Assembly: GCA_964423645.1 (NCBI GenBank)
Contig: CAYRFE010000008.1
Coordinates: 44,523-108,522, forward strand
Origin: CAYRFE01 sp964423645 [NCBI: uncultured bacterium]
GTDB lineage: Bacteria; Macinerneyibacteriota; Macinerneyibacteria; Macinerneyibacteriales
DNA: 64,000 nt
Reading direction: 5' to 3'
The position numbers were made by a program, and so were the translations under genes. A model generated the notes under the pieces. The model ran no database searches. It saw only the letters and a list, made by a program, of their open reading frames with translations, and had not been told where the DNA came from. This document shows positions 35,790-44,496 of the stretch, piece by piece; the stretch's first letter is position 1; every line of letters starts with the position of its first letter.

Positions 35790-36932
35790 ATGGAAAATCG
35801 TAAAATTTTGTATATTGAAGATGATTCGTTGATCATGGAACTCTTTCGCGCCTCATTTGAACAATTTCTTCCTCATACTACTTTTTACGGTGCATCAACC
35901 GGGAAAGAAGGATTAGAAATTGCCCGTACAATTCACCCTCATCTGATAATGCTTGACATGGGGCTCCCCGATATGGCGGGTATTGATATTTTGATCGAAC
36001 TAAAAAAAGATCCTCACTTTACGGCTACACCCGTTATCGTCGTAACCGGCAGTACTGACTCTGACGATAAAATGGCGGCTCTGGAAAACGGAGCGATTGA
36101 TTTCTTGAGTAAGCCCTGCAATATTCGAGAACTTATTGCTCGGATCACACTGCATTTACGGCAGATCGACTACATACAAAAAATAGAAGAAAAAAACGCC
36201 CAATTGGAAGAGGATCTTGAAGCGGGAAGAAAAATTCAATTTAAACTGTTGCCCCCTAAGCAAAGAGAGATCGGGCCGTTCACCTTCAACGGTTTTCTCT
36301 TCCCCTCGATGCACTTAAGCGGAGATTTTTTAGATTATTTTCCAATTGATGAACGTTATACCGGTTTTTATATTGCAGATGTTTCAGGACACGGCGTATC
36401 ATCTGCATTTGTAACGGTCTTTTTGAAAAGCTTTGTACAAAATGCCCTTGAGCAGTACCATGGAGGCGTCGAGAAAGATATTATTAATCCCGATAAATTG
36501 TGTTCAAAACTTAACAGGAATCTGCTGGATGAACGTCTCGGTAAATATATGACCGCTTTTTATGCTGTTATGGATTCCCAGACAAACACATTGACCTACA
36601 CCATAGCAGGTCAATATCCGTTTCCTATTATCACTCACATGGGTTCTACTCGATATCTTTCCGGCACGAATGTTCCATTAGGCTTGTTCCCGCAATCAGA
36701 ATATAGTGCCGAAACTATTTCATTGGATGATATACATGAAATAATTCTCATATCTGACGGTGTTCTCGAGATACTTCCTCACCCTACTTTACGTGAAAAA
36801 CAAAGTTTTTTATTGAACATCACACAAAAGACTGATATAACCATTGATAGCTTGGTTGAAGCATTCGGCTTACAAGAAAGAACCTCGTTACCGGATGATA
36901 TAACGTTTTTACTTGTCCAAAGGAGGAAATGA
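35790..36932 (+). CDS. Receiver-PP2C serine phosphatase (RsbU/SpoIIE-like response regulator)
   Basis: The protein is 380 residues. Residues 1-120 are a receiver: IEDDSLIM (acidic pair 11-12), Asp56 in LIMLDMGLPD, SKPCNIREL with the lysine. A short coiled coil (about 130-150) leads to the SpoIIE/PP2C phosphatase at 165-380: HLSGDFLDYF, YIADVSGHGVSSAF, LISDGVLEIL and PDDITFLLV, with all metal-binding aspartates kept. Phosphorylation should control dephosphorylation of a STAS antagonist, most likely the product of the next gene. The sensor kinase and anti-sigma kinase are not nearby. Confidence 0.92.
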   Translation: MENRKILYIEDDSLIMELFRASFEQFLPHTTFYGASTGKEGLEIARTIHPHLIMLDMGLPDMAGIDILIELKKDPHFTATPVIVVTGSTDSDDKMAALENGAIDFLSKPCNIRELIARITLHLRQIDYIQKIEEKNAQLEEDLEAGRKIQFKLLPPKQREIGPFTFNGFLFPSMHLSGDFLDYFPIDERYTGFYIADVSGHGVSSAFVTVFLKSFVQNALEQYHGGVEKDIINPDKLCSKLNRNLLDERLGKYMTAFYAVMDSQTNTLTYTIAGQYPFPIITHMGSTRYLSGTNVPLGLFPQSEYSAETISLDDIHEIILISDGVLEILPHPTLREKQSFLLNITQKTDITIDSLVEAFGLQERTSLPDDITFLLVQRRK

Positions 36933-37427
36933 ATGAATCCCGGAAAAATTGTATATGCGCAACATAACAGTATGTATATTATTAAAATGATTGGCACAAT
37001 AAAATACACACTGAGTTCTGATTTCGATGTTTTTATTGAGAAAATATTTCACTCTAAAAATTTTTCTAGCATTGTCATTGATATGAGCGAGACAGAATAC
37101 ATCGACAGCACCAATTTGGGATTACTCGCAAAGATTGCCAACTATATGTTTGAGCATTTTCATCAAAAGGTCACTATTATCTCTACCAATGATGATGTCT
37201 GCGCAATCCTGCATAGCGTAGGCTTTACCAAAATTTTTTCGATTATTGAGAAACCGTTAAGCTGTGCCGTGAAAATGAATGATCTTGAACCAACTCAAGC
37301 CGGAAGCGAATATCTTGGAAAAGTATTACTCGAGGCTCATGAATTTCTGGCCGGAATTGATGCTCATAATAACGAGGTTTTTAAAAACGTGATCGATGTA
37401 CTCAAAAAAAATCAAACCGGTGTATAA
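36933..37427 (+). CDS. STAS-domain protein (anti-sigma-factor antagonist type) with C-terminal extension
   Basis: The protein is 164 residues. Residues 1-110 are a STAS domain with the phospho-acceptor in SETEYIDSTNLGLLAKI (Ser59), as in RsbV/SpoIIAA, and IISTNDDVCAILHSVGFTKI near its end. The last 50 residues are an extra helical segment not found in RsbV. It starts one base after the phosphatase stop, so the phosphatase very likely dephosphorylates it. The target may be an anti-sigma kinase elsewhere, or a different partner. Confidence 0.88.
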   Translation: MNPGKIVYAQHNSMYIIKMIGTIKYTLSSDFDVFIEKIFHSKNFSSIVIDMSETEYIDSTNLGLLAKIANYMFEHFHQKVTIISTNDDVCAILHSVGFTKIFSIIEKPLSCAVKMNDLEPTQAGSEYLGKVLLEAHEFLAGIDAHNNEVFKNVIDVLKKNQTGV

Positions 37428-37454
37428 ATCAATCTCATGAACACAGGAGAATAT

Positions 37455-37931
37455 ATGAAAAATATTATCAGTATCATATGCTTTGTTATACTGACACACA
37501 CATTGTGTGCGCAATCGGTCAACAAAGGAAATCTTATTTTTATTCACACTGAACGTGATACCAACACGCTGAAAAGTAATGATACGCTCGCGACCGATAT
37601 GTTTTACATCATTGATGGAGATGAATCAAAAGGCGAAGTTATCCTTACATTCAATCTTACCGAAAATTACAAAGAAGCATATCTGATTGTAAATATCCCG
37701 GACAGAGAATGGGCAGAAACCAATGACGGATTTGATATATTCTTAAAGGACAAAAAAGTAGCGTCGATCTCATCCGCCGCACGAAACAGTTGGCTTGAGA
37801 TTAAACTCGACCATACCCTGTTACCGGCTTCAGGAACGGTTGAATTTACACTACGATCAATAAAAAATGACGGATTATACATCTGTTCCAAGAAAAGCGG
37901 GAAGGGCGCCGTTTTAAAAGTCGTTCAATAA
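37455..37931 (+). CDS. Small secreted protein of unknown function
   Basis: The protein is 158 residues with signal peptide MKNIISIICFVILTHTLCAQ. The mature part is beta-rich (GEVILTFNLTENYKEAYLIV, TLLPASGTVEFTLRSIKNDG), resembling a jelly-roll binding module, but I cannot assign a family. The start at 37455 follows GGAGAATAT. It is last in the nitroreductase-phosphatase-STAS operon. No terminator was recognised after it. Confidence 0.7.
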   Translation: MKNIISIICFVILTHTLCAQSVNKGNLIFIHTERDTNTLKSNDTLATDMFYIIDGDESKGEVILTFNLTENYKEAYLIVNIPDREWAETNDGFDIFLKDKKVASISSAARNSWLEIKLDHTLLPASGTVEFTLRSIKNDGLYICSKKSGKGAVLKVVQ

Positions 37932-38084
37932 CAGTTTCGGAATATTTTGTTGTTTTTACACGGCAAAAGCGGAAATGACGTAATAAGTTACATTGTTTAG
38001 TGTCCTTTTTTTGTATCAATACACGAAATGAGCATATAAGGAATTTCTCCGTCGATCATGAGCATAGATTCAAGCACAGAGCGA

Positions 38085-38246
38085 ATTCTTCGCAAAACTT
38101 GATAATTTACATTTCTTTATTTTTCGTAAATAGGGGTGTGGGGACGAAGTCCCCACTATACTAGAATATAAAGCCCTTCCCAAAAAGAAAAGGGGGCGGT
38201 TTGGGGTGGGTACAATTCATAAAAATAGTAATTGTATAAAGCTCTC
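38085..38246 (+). repeat. Short-form copy of the dispersed repeat
   Basis: It runs from TTCTTCGCAAAACTTGATAA through TAGGGGTGTGGGGAC-GAA-GTCCCC (a 6-bp perfect hairpin) to GGTTTGGGGTGGG and ATTGTATAAAGCTCTC. The GGGCGCAT and GGGCAGAA hairpins of the long form are absent. Confidence 0.7.
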
Positions 38247-38309
38247 ATAGTACAAGTAACAAATCTTCACATTTTATGCGTAGAGGTTGTGGATGATACA
38301 ACTCTAAAA

Positions 38310-38333
38310 ATATAGTGGTTTTATAAAGATCTA
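38310..38333 (+). repeat. Isolated repeat end
   Basis: ATATAGTGGTTTTATAAAGATC matches the right terminal inverted repeat of the family, without the internal part. Confidence 0.45.
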
Positions 38334-38386
38334 ACTCATGCCCCGTTTCACCCATGCGGTTCTGAATATAATGCCCTGAAAAACAA

Positions 38387-38412
38387 CAAGCCCCTTCATA
38401 ACAAAGGGGCTT
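38387..38412 (-). terminator. Terminator after the SPFH gene
   Basis: AAGCCCCTT and AAGGGGCTT are separated by a short loop; on the minus strand a T-rich tract follows. Confidence 0.7.
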
Positions 38413-38436
38413 GGGCGTAACATGAGTGAGAATATG

Positions 38437-39411
38437 TTACTTTTTATCGCTGTTGAACATTGTTTTAATTGCTTCAAGTGAACTCAAGACACCCGTTGCT
38501 TCATAGGGCATCAGCACGGTCTTATCACCATGTTTAATCATTTCTCGATATGCTTCAATATATTTCACCGCGATCAAATAATCGCCCGGTTTGGTTCCGG
38601 TGCTACCGATCGCGGCACTAACTTTTGTTATTGCGACAGACTCGGCTTCAGCAATCTTAATACGAGCTTCGGCAAAACCTTCTGCATCAAGAATCTTTTG
38701 TTGCTTGCTTGCTTCAGCCTCAAGGATGACCGCCTCTTTTGCACCCTCAGCCTTAAGAATCGCAGAGTTTTTCATACCTTCGGCTTCAAGTATCATCGCA
38801 CGTTTATCACGCTCGGCTCGCATTTGTTTTTCCATCGCGCTACGAATCTCTTCCGGAGGTGTAATATCTTTCAATTCAACACGGTTAACCTTAACTCCCC
38901 ATTTATCGGTGGCCTCATCCAATATTGTACGCAATTCAAAGTTAATAGTGTCACGACTGACGAGTGTTTCGTCAAGTGTCATTTTACCGGTGATATTACG
39001 CAGTGTTGTTTGAGTAAGTTTTTCGATCGCTTCAGAAAGATTTTCAATTTCATACATCGCTTTCTGCGGATCAGTTATCTGAAAATATAACAACGCATCT
39101 ATTTCGAGAGTAACATTGTCCTTCGTGATAACATTCTGACGCGGAAAATCGTATACTGATTCACGAAGATCAATACGAGTGACTGTTCTGAGAGTTGCAT
39201 AATGTTGCCCTTGGTACATTTGAACTTTTTTAACCTTCATTGCACGCGGTTTATCGAGAATCGGAAATATGATATGAATACCGCTATCAAGAAGACGATG
39301 AAAGCGCCCCAAACGCTCGATTACCATAACCTCGGCCTGTTGCACGACCACAATACTTTTCATGCCGAAAAAGAACACGAAAATACCGATAACAATTAAC
39401 AATGTACCCAT
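38437..39411 (-). CDS. SPFH/stomatin-family membrane protein (QmcA-like)
   Basis: The protein is 324 residues. It has one N-terminal transmembrane helix (LLIVIGIFVFFFGMKSIVVV) and an SPFH domain: VIERLGRFHRLLDSGIHIIFP, then RQNVITKDNVTLEIDALLYF and LRNITGKMTLDETLVSRDTI. A long alanine- and glutamate-rich coiled coil follows (EAEGMKNSAILKAEGAKEAV). Such proteins form large ring-like assemblies in membrane microdomains and often work with NfeD partners, here the gene directly upstream. Confidence 0.92.
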   Translation of the reverse strand: MGTLLIVIGIFVFFFGMKSIVVVQQAEVMVIERLGRFHRLLDSGIHIIFPILDKPRAMKVKKVQMYQGQHYATLRTVTRIDLRESVYDFPRQNVITKDNVTLEIDALLYFQITDPQKAMYEIENLSEAIEKLTQTTLRNITGKMTLDETLVSRDTINFELRTILDEATDKWGVKVNRVELKDITPPEEIRSAMEKQMRAERDKRAMILEAEGMKNSAILKAEGAKEAVILEAEASKQQKILDAEGFAEARIKIAEAESVAITKVSAAIGSTGTKPGDYLIAVKYIEAYREMIKHGDKTVLMPYEATGVLSSLEAIKTMFNSDKK

Positions 39412-39426
39412 AACGCTACCTCCTCT

Positions 39427-39867
39427 TTATTCTACAACGACAACAAATACTTTATTGCCCTCTGTCTTCACAATTCGAACTTTTTCAGCTTTTTTGATTT
39501 TGATTCCGTCAAGTGATACCGCCCTCCAGACATCGCCATACACTTTCACATACCCGGTACCATTATCATTATCAATTGCCTCAGAAACAATGACAACCTG
39601 TCCGACGGTTGCCGAAAAATTGGTCTCTGTTTTCTTTTTTTCTTTGAAAAAATATTTCACTGCTATTTTTCGCAAAAATGCAAACATGACAAAATTCATA
39701 ATAAAAAACCCGAACCATTGAATGATTTGTTGTTCAGGTGCGATCAACGCTATGACTGACGTACACAACGCTGCGACCGCGACGCTGCCTGAAAAAAATC
39801 CGGGAGTGAAAATCTCAATAATCATCATTACAACAGCAAAAATAAGCCACATATACACCGGCTCCAT
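39427..39867 (-). CDS. NfeD-family membrane protein
   Basis: The protein is 146 residues. Two to three helices (MWLIFAVVMMIIEIFTPGFF, ALCTSVIALIAPEQQI) are followed by the C-terminal OB-fold with VGQVVIVSEAIDNDNGTGYV and GDVWRAVS. This is the short form without protease domain. NfeD partners SPFH proteins in membrane organisation; here the SPFH gene follows 15 bp downstream. The promoter is not visible, and the gene is 12 bp past nadE, so it may be co-transcribed with it. Confidence 0.88.
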   Translation of the reverse strand: MEPVYMWLIFAVVMMIIEIFTPGFFSGSVAVAALCTSVIALIAPEQQIIQWFGFFIMNFVMFAFLRKIAVKYFFKEKKKTETNFSATVGQVVIVSEAIDNDNGTGYVKVYGDVWRAVSLDGIKIKKAEKVRIVKTEGNKVFVVVVE

Positions 39868-39879
39868 ACGTCACCCTCC

Positions 39880-40671
39880 TTATCGTGCAACATGAAATCG
39901 AGGCGGCATTTCTTTTTTATGTCCGCTCATTTGCATGAGTTGTTGCAACCTTTTGTTTATCGTATCACTGTCTTTGTCAATTGTCAACAATTTATTTTCC
40001 GGTAATGTATATATTTGACGTAATCCGTATTCCATTTCGTCGTAGCTTAATCCTATTTCGCCCTCATCGGTTTGTCCGGCCCACAGACCACCCGAAGGGA
40101 TACGGGTGATGATCGTATCGGTTACCCCTAATACTCGAGCCAACTCGATAACCTCAGATTTAAAAAGGTCAACGATAGGAAGCAGATCAACTCCTCCGTC
40201 GCCGTATTTGGTAAAATAACCCAATTCTGATTCTGTACGATTGCCGGTACCCAAAACCAAAGAACGTCGTGTTTGCGCATAATAATATAAGGTGATCATT
40301 CTCATGCGTGACTTGGTATTTGCCAAAGCAAGTTTATGATTTTTTTCAGATACCGTTGATAGGTCAGCACTTACGCGATCATTACCGGTAAGACGACAAA
40401 ATACATCAAACATCGGCTCAAAATTTATTATTGTATATGGTATTGCGTAAATATCACACAATTCACGAGCATATAACTCATCCTCTTTTCCGTTCCCGCA
40501 CGGAAGTATAACCCCAAACACTGATGCAGGAAACGCTTCTTGCGCAAGTCGAACGACCACTGCAGAGTCAAGCCCACCTGATACTCCCACAACTACACCT
40601 TGACAGCCTGCCGCCGTAACTTTTTCACGAAGCCACGCAATAATATCATTTTTCAATTGCTGATAATTCAT
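39880..40671 (-). CDS. nadE: NH3-dependent NAD+ synthetase
   Basis: The protein is 263 residues. It amidates nicotinate adenine dinucleotide with ammonia and ATP. GVSGGLDSAVVVRLAQ is the ATP pyrophosphatase loop, and LANTKSRMRMITLYYYAQ, LGTGNRTESELGYFTKYGDG and SGGLWAGQTDEGEIGLSYDE complete the signature. There is no glutaminase domain, so ammonia is the donor. The start at 40671 follows AAAGGAG and overlaps the BON gene stop as ATGA. Confidence 0.94.
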   Translation of the reverse strand: MNYQQLKNDIIAWLREKVTAAGCQGVVVGVSGGLDSAVVVRLAQEAFPASVFGVILPCGNGKEDELYARELCDIYAIPYTIINFEPMFDVFCRLTGNDRVSADLSTVSEKNHKLALANTKSRMRMITLYYYAQTRRSLVLGTGNRTESELGYFTKYGDGGVDLLPIVDLFKSEVIELARVLGVTDTIITRIPSGGLWAGQTDEGEIGLSYDEMEYGLRQIYTLPENKLLTIDKDSDTINKRLQQLMQMSGHKKEMPPRFHVAR

Positions 40672-40997
40672 CCCAACTCCTTTACCCAGCCGCTTGGACT
40701 TTTTCGCCATCCCTTTAGTTGGTAGACAATCCCCTTAATACCCGGCAATGCTTTAATTTCTTTGTCAAGAGCCGTCAAGGCAAAACGATATTCACTATCA
40801 AGCTTTTCCTGAAGCATATCTTTTGAAAATTTAAAATCCCTCATGGTCTTTGCCATTGTAATATCTTGCCGATGTAATTCACCTTTCATGTAAATAACTC
40901 CGTTAAAAACGCCAATATTGAGCATGTTGGTATCAAAACCGATACTTACTATTGTACGACGAACCATTGAGGTAAGTTGAAAATCAGACATAGCCAT
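40668..40997 (-). CDS. BON-like small protein
   Basis: The protein is 109 residues. LTSMVRRTIVSIGFDTNMLNI, then GVFNGVIYMKGELHRQD and a helix plus ALPGIKGIVYQLKGWRK follow the BON alpha-beta layout, which often binds membranes or partner proteins. There is no signal peptide, so it should be cytoplasmic. It sits between a TPR gene and nadE and overlaps nadE by four bases. Two ATG codons near the start make the exact beginning uncertain. Confidence 0.6.
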   Translation of the reverse strand: MAMSDFQLTSMVRRTIVSIGFDTNMLNIGVFNGVIYMKGELHRQDITMAKTMRDFKFSKDMLQEKLDSEYRFALTALDKEIKALPGIKGIVYQLKGWRKSPSGWVKELG

Positions 40998-41001
40998 GAT
41001 A

Positions 41002-42132
41002 TTAACACAACCGTCCTTTAATGATTTTATATGCTCCTTCGTTGATCGCTTGCGTTTTTAACAACGTTTCAAATATCGCGGTGTACCGTTCGCTTGGTAT
41101 TTCAGACAAAAACCGATCCCACACACCGTCAAGAAGCTTTTGTTCGTATGAAGTGATCGCGCACAATTGCGAAACGGTGTTATCTAATGACACATCAAAT
41201 CGCAAGGAATATAAAAATTCGAACTCGCCTCGTAACGAATCGTCTGTTAATGTATCAATATATGCCCGAATGGTCTTTTGGTCGGCTATTTTGAACAATA
41301 CATAAAAGTAGGTTATTGATGCGACGGTATACATCGGATTCGCACGCAAAGCTCGTTCGAGGCATTCACGTGTTTTTTCATAATTTTTTTCTTCAAGATA
41401 GAATTGTGCCATACGATAGGCAATATCGGCATAATCCGGATATAAGGAATACGCATGCTGTAATGCAACAAATGACGCTTCGCGATTTCCTAATTCAATT
41501 GCAACATGAGAAAGATCCAACAACGCAGTAATATTGGTCGGATTATCATGTATTGACTCATTAAGATATCGGTATGCGGTTTGAATATCATTATTCTTAT
41601 AAAACAAAAACCCGATAAGATAAAAAATTGAATCCCTTGGCGCGCCGCATAAAAACGCGGCGAGAAAACAATAAAATGCAGTCTCAACATCTGAGCCGCC
41701 GAGAAGATATTTCCCGGTGACCACCATAATATCTGACACATAAAAAGGATATTCCGCTGATCGATTTTTGAATTTTTTTTCACCACATTGTATAAACGGA
41801 TCGATTATCTCATCAATAGACTTGATAACATCTTGCTCGACCTTCAGATGTTTACCGGTTTCAATATGCTCACGAAGCATGATATACTTTTTAAAAGTTG
41901 AATTCAATTTCAACAATTGTTCGGTATAACGAATAGCTTTCTCGCGTTCACCCAGAAACAGTGCAAGAATTGCAGAGGGATATAAATAATCAGGATACCG
42001 GCTCCCTTGCTCAATCAGAAATTCATAATACGAAAGAACTTCTCGCATTAAATGATCTTTTTTTCCCGATCCGAAATCCTCCAGGAACGTACAAAAATGT
42101 TCCGGGCTTATGCTGCCGGGTAAACGCTTCAT
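41002..42132 (-). CDS. TPR-repeat protein
   Basis: The protein is 376 residues, mainly helical with tetratricopeptide repeats: YPSAILALFLGEREKAIRYT near 50, NNDIQTAYRYLNESIHDNPT near 180, then ITALLDLSHVAIELGNREAS and AYRMAQFYLEEKNYEKTREC. No signal peptide or catalytic domain is seen, so it is probably a cytoplasmic adaptor. A GGAGG site precedes the ATG. It lies between the aminotransferase and BON genes in one operon. Confidence 0.75.
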   Translation of the reverse strand: MKRLPGSISPEHFCTFLEDFGSGKKDHLMREVLSYYEFLIEQGSRYPDYLYPSAILALFLGEREKAIRYTEQLLKLNSTFKKYIMLREHIETGKHLKVEQDVIKSIDEIIDPFIQCGEKKFKNRSAEYPFYVSDIMVVTGKYLLGGSDVETAFYCFLAAFLCGAPRDSIFYLIGFLFYKNNDIQTAYRYLNESIHDNPTNITALLDLSHVAIELGNREASFVALQHAYSLYPDYADIAYRMAQFYLEEKNYEKTRECLERALRANPMYTVASITYFYVLFKIADQKTIRAYIDTLTDDSLRGEFEFLYSLRFDVSLDNTVSQLCAITSYEQKLLDGVWDRFLSEIPSERYTAIFETLLKTQAINEGAYKIIKGRLC

Positions 42133-42147
42133 GGCTGTCCTCCGATG

Positions 42148-43377
42148 TTATATAATAGGATTATACCGTTCATCTCCCACTGTCTCAGGCTTATACTGCT
42201 CCAAAGCCTTACGTAACAATTCTATGCTTCGACGCATATCCTTTTCATTCAACACATACGCGATTCGAATTTCATTTTCCCCTTTACCGGGTGTGCCGTA
42301 AAATCCACCCGCCGGTGACACCATGACCGTCTCTTTGTTGTCTTCGAATGATTCCAATAACCATTTCGCAAAATCATCAGCACTTTTCACCGGTAATTTG
42401 ACGACGGTGTAAAATGCTCCGGACGGACGCGAAGCGACTACACCGGGTATTTTATTCAATTCTTCAAATACAACATCACGACGTTTACAATATTCCGCGC
42501 GAACTTTGTCCAAATACGATCTTTCGGTTTTGAACAACTCAACCGCCAATACTTGATCAATTGTCGGCGGACATAACCGCGCTTGTGCCAACACCATTGC
42601 GGCTTTGACAAATTGCTCGTTTTTGGATATAAAAGCTCCGATTCGCGCACCACATGCCGAGTACCGTTTCGATACGCTGTCAATCAATATTACATTTTCC
42701 AACGCATCCGGAAAATGCATCATGCTAATGTGTTTTTTTCCGTCATACACAAATTCGTTATAGACTTCATCTGCAATTATCGCAAGATTGTATTTTTTCG
42801 CTAATCGTACTATTTGCTCCAATTCTTTCTTTTCGCGCACGGTTCCGGTCGGATTGTTCGGCGTACACATGACTATTGCTTTGGTTTTACCGGGAACAAC
42901 ATACGCCTCAAGGTCACTCTCGCTCGGCAAAAGGAACCCGTTTTCAACTGATGTTAAAACAGGTTTGATGACCACACCAGCCATCTTCGCGAAACCATTA
43001 TAATTGGCATAATACGGCTCCGGCACCAATACTTCATCACCGGTATCCATGGTGACCATAAATGCGAAATAAATTGCTTCGCTTCCGCCATTGGTAATGA
43101 TAATATCTTTTTCAGAAAGACCATACTGTAATTTATTGAAATAATTCTTCATGGATTCCCGTAATTCAAATATCCCGTTTGAAGGAGAATATTCCAGAAC
43201 CGGTGCATTAAATGTATGAACCGCTTTCATCGCTTCAGCGGGAGTTTCAATATCGGGCTGACCGATATTGACGTGATATACTTTAATACCGCGTTTTTTG
43301 GCCGCATCTGAAAGCGGAACAAGTTTACGAATCGGTGATGGGGGAATAGAACTCATACGATTACTGATCATAGTCAT
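42148..43377 (-). CDS. Class I/II pyridoxal-phosphate aminotransferase
   Basis: The protein is 409 residues, the usual length. The cofactor lysine lies in DSVSKRYSACGARIGAF, with the tyrosine/aspartate region ADEVYNEFVYDG and NPTGTVREKKE. The N-terminus has VYHVNIGQPDIETP, typical of aspartate- or aromatic-type aminotransferases. The amino donor is not determined. AAAGGA is only two bases from the first ATG, so the ATG at 43371, two codons further, may be the true start. It heads the operon towards the SPFH gene. Confidence 0.88.
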   Translation of the reverse strand: MTMISNRMSSIPPSPIRKLVPLSDAAKKRGIKVYHVNIGQPDIETPAEAMKAVHTFNAPVLEYSPSNGIFELRESMKNYFNKLQYGLSEKDIIITNGGSEAIYFAFMVTMDTGDEVLVPEPYYANYNGFAKMAGVVIKPVLTSVENGFLLPSESDLEAYVVPGKTKAIVMCTPNNPTGTVREKKELEQIVRLAKKYNLAIIADEVYNEFVYDGKKHISMMHFPDALENVILIDSVSKRYSACGARIGAFISKNEQFVKAAMVLAQARLCPPTIDQVLAVELFKTERSYLDKVRAEYCKRRDVVFEELNKIPGVVASRPSGAFYTVVKLPVKSADDFAKWLLESFEDNKETVMVSPAGGFYGTPGKGENEIRIAYVLNEKDMRRSIELLRKALEQYKPETVGDERYNPII

Positions 43378-43390
43378 TTTCCTTTCACAT

Positions 43391-43430
43391 TAAATAAAAA
43401 CCGGACACAGGTAAAAGCCTGCATCCGGTT
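43391..43430 (-). terminator. Terminator after tonB
   Basis: AACCGGA and TCCGGTT (43399-43430) enclose a second stem CAGG/CCTG; on the minus strand the stem is followed by TTTTTATTT. It separates the exb/ton operon from the aminotransferase operon, so the latter either has its own promoter in this short gap or depends on read-through. Confidence 0.75.
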
Positions 43431-43450
43431 AACTGCCTCATACTCACAAA

Positions 43451-44062
43451 TTAATTGTGCAATTTAAAGGTATACGAAATTCCGAACCAAACGGCAACAG
43501 GCTGTCCGTTATTCACTGCAGGTTTAAATTTAATTCTCCATGCAGCGTCAAGAGCGGCTTTATCCAATGCTTCGGAAACACCTCTCATCAAAACAACAGA
43601 TTTTACGTCCCCGCTCTTATCAACATACACTTTCAGGATAACGGTTCCTTCCAATCCTGCTTTTTGCGCGAGTTCCGGATACGCAGGAGCTGGTTTTGAT
43701 ATGGTCACAGGAGGATCCGAAAAAGGTATAAAAGCATTAACATCCGGAATTGTATCGTCGACAACAGCCTTATTTAAATCAAGGTTGGTATCGGCAATAG
43801 TATCTTCGTCTTCTGCTTCATCTTCTTCTGCCTCTTCAACAGCTTTCGGTTTCTGAACAGTCTGAGTATCAGTTTGCTCTTGAATAATTTCAACATCATT
43901 AAGGTCGGATATAGATGCATCGCGTACTTGCTTCGCGCCAAACGGCTCAATTGATATGTGCGGAGCCGCCCAAAAAATAGCCAGCGTTAACGTAAGTGCA
44001 ACGATAAAACCTATACGAGCATACAATCCATCAACGTCTTGCAGTCTTGTTGCAACAGCCAT
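43451..44062 (-). CDS. tonB: TonB-family energy transducer
   Basis: The protein is about 203 residues. One N-terminal helix (GFIVALTLTLAIFWAAP) is followed by an acidic, proline-poor linker (EEAEEDEAEDEDT) and the C-terminal TonB domain: AYPELAQKAGLEGTVILKVY, then KAALDAAWRIKFKPAVN and WFGISYTFKL. It couples the ExbB/ExbD proton channel to outer-membrane receptors. No TonB-dependent receptor is in this window. The start at 44062 is chosen for its spacing to GGGGGGTG; an ATG at 44068 overlapping the exbD stop is possible. Confidence 0.9.
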   Translation of the reverse strand: MAVATRLQDVDGLYARIGFIVALTLTLAIFWAAPHISIEPFGAKQVRDASISDLNDVEIIQEQTDTQTVQKPKAVEEAEEDEAEDEDTIADTNLDLNKAVVDDTIPDVNAFIPFSDPPVTISKPAPAYPELAQKAGLEGTVILKVYVDKSGDVKSVVLMRGVSEALDKAALDAAWRIKFKPAVNNGQPVAVWFGISYTFKLHN

Positions 44063-44067
44063 TGACA

Positions 44068-44484
44068 TCACCCCCCCACATCGTAGCGGGCGCCAAGAAC
44101 AACTCTTAATGCCTGAGCTTTTTTCAATTCTTCAAAGACGCCGTCAACCGCACCATATTTCGTATTACGATCAGCTTTTACTTCTACTATCAACATGTTA
44201 TTGGTTTCAAAGCGTTTCTGATCGATCAGTTGAGAAACCATATTTACCGGTACGAACTTATCCTCGATTGAAATACGGTTCTGGTCATTTAACCATACGA
44301 TCGCAAGGTTTTTGTTGCTTAATTTTTCAATTTTCTCCGCCTTAGGCAACGTGATTTTCAAACCGGTATCAATCTTAAAGGTGGTGGTAACCATGAAAAA
44401 GATAACCAAAAGGAATGCTATATCTGCCATGGAGGCAGTGGGCACTTTTCCGGTGATCTTTCTTTTTTTCTTGAGCACAGCCAT
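44068..44484 (-). CDS. exbD: ExbD-family protein 2
   Basis: The protein is 138 residues. A cytoplasmic N-terminus ends in VPTASMADIAFLLVIFFMVT, containing the conserved proton-carrying aspartate of ExbD/TolR, followed by a periplasmic domain with ITLPKAEKIEKLSNK and LIVEVKADRNTKYGAVDGVF. It is a paralogue of the neighbouring ExbD (44497-44907), which shares the MADIAFLL segment. It overlaps the tonB start region. Confidence 0.92.
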   Translation of the reverse strand: MAVLKKKRKITGKVPTASMADIAFLLVIFFMVTTTFKIDTGLKITLPKAEKIEKLSNKNLAIVWLNDQNRISIEDKFVPVNMVSQLIDQKRFETNNMLIVEVKADRNTKYGAVDGVFEELKKAQALRVVLGARYDVGG

Positions 44485-44496
44485 AGTTCCCTCCCG

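Larger units (their letters stand above)
37932..38436. other. Intergenic gap of 505 bp with short-form repeat
   Basis: Convergent gap holding a short-form repeat (38085-38246), an isolated repeat end (38310-38333) and the terminator of the SPFH gene (38387-38412). Nothing else was recognised. Confidence 0.5.
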
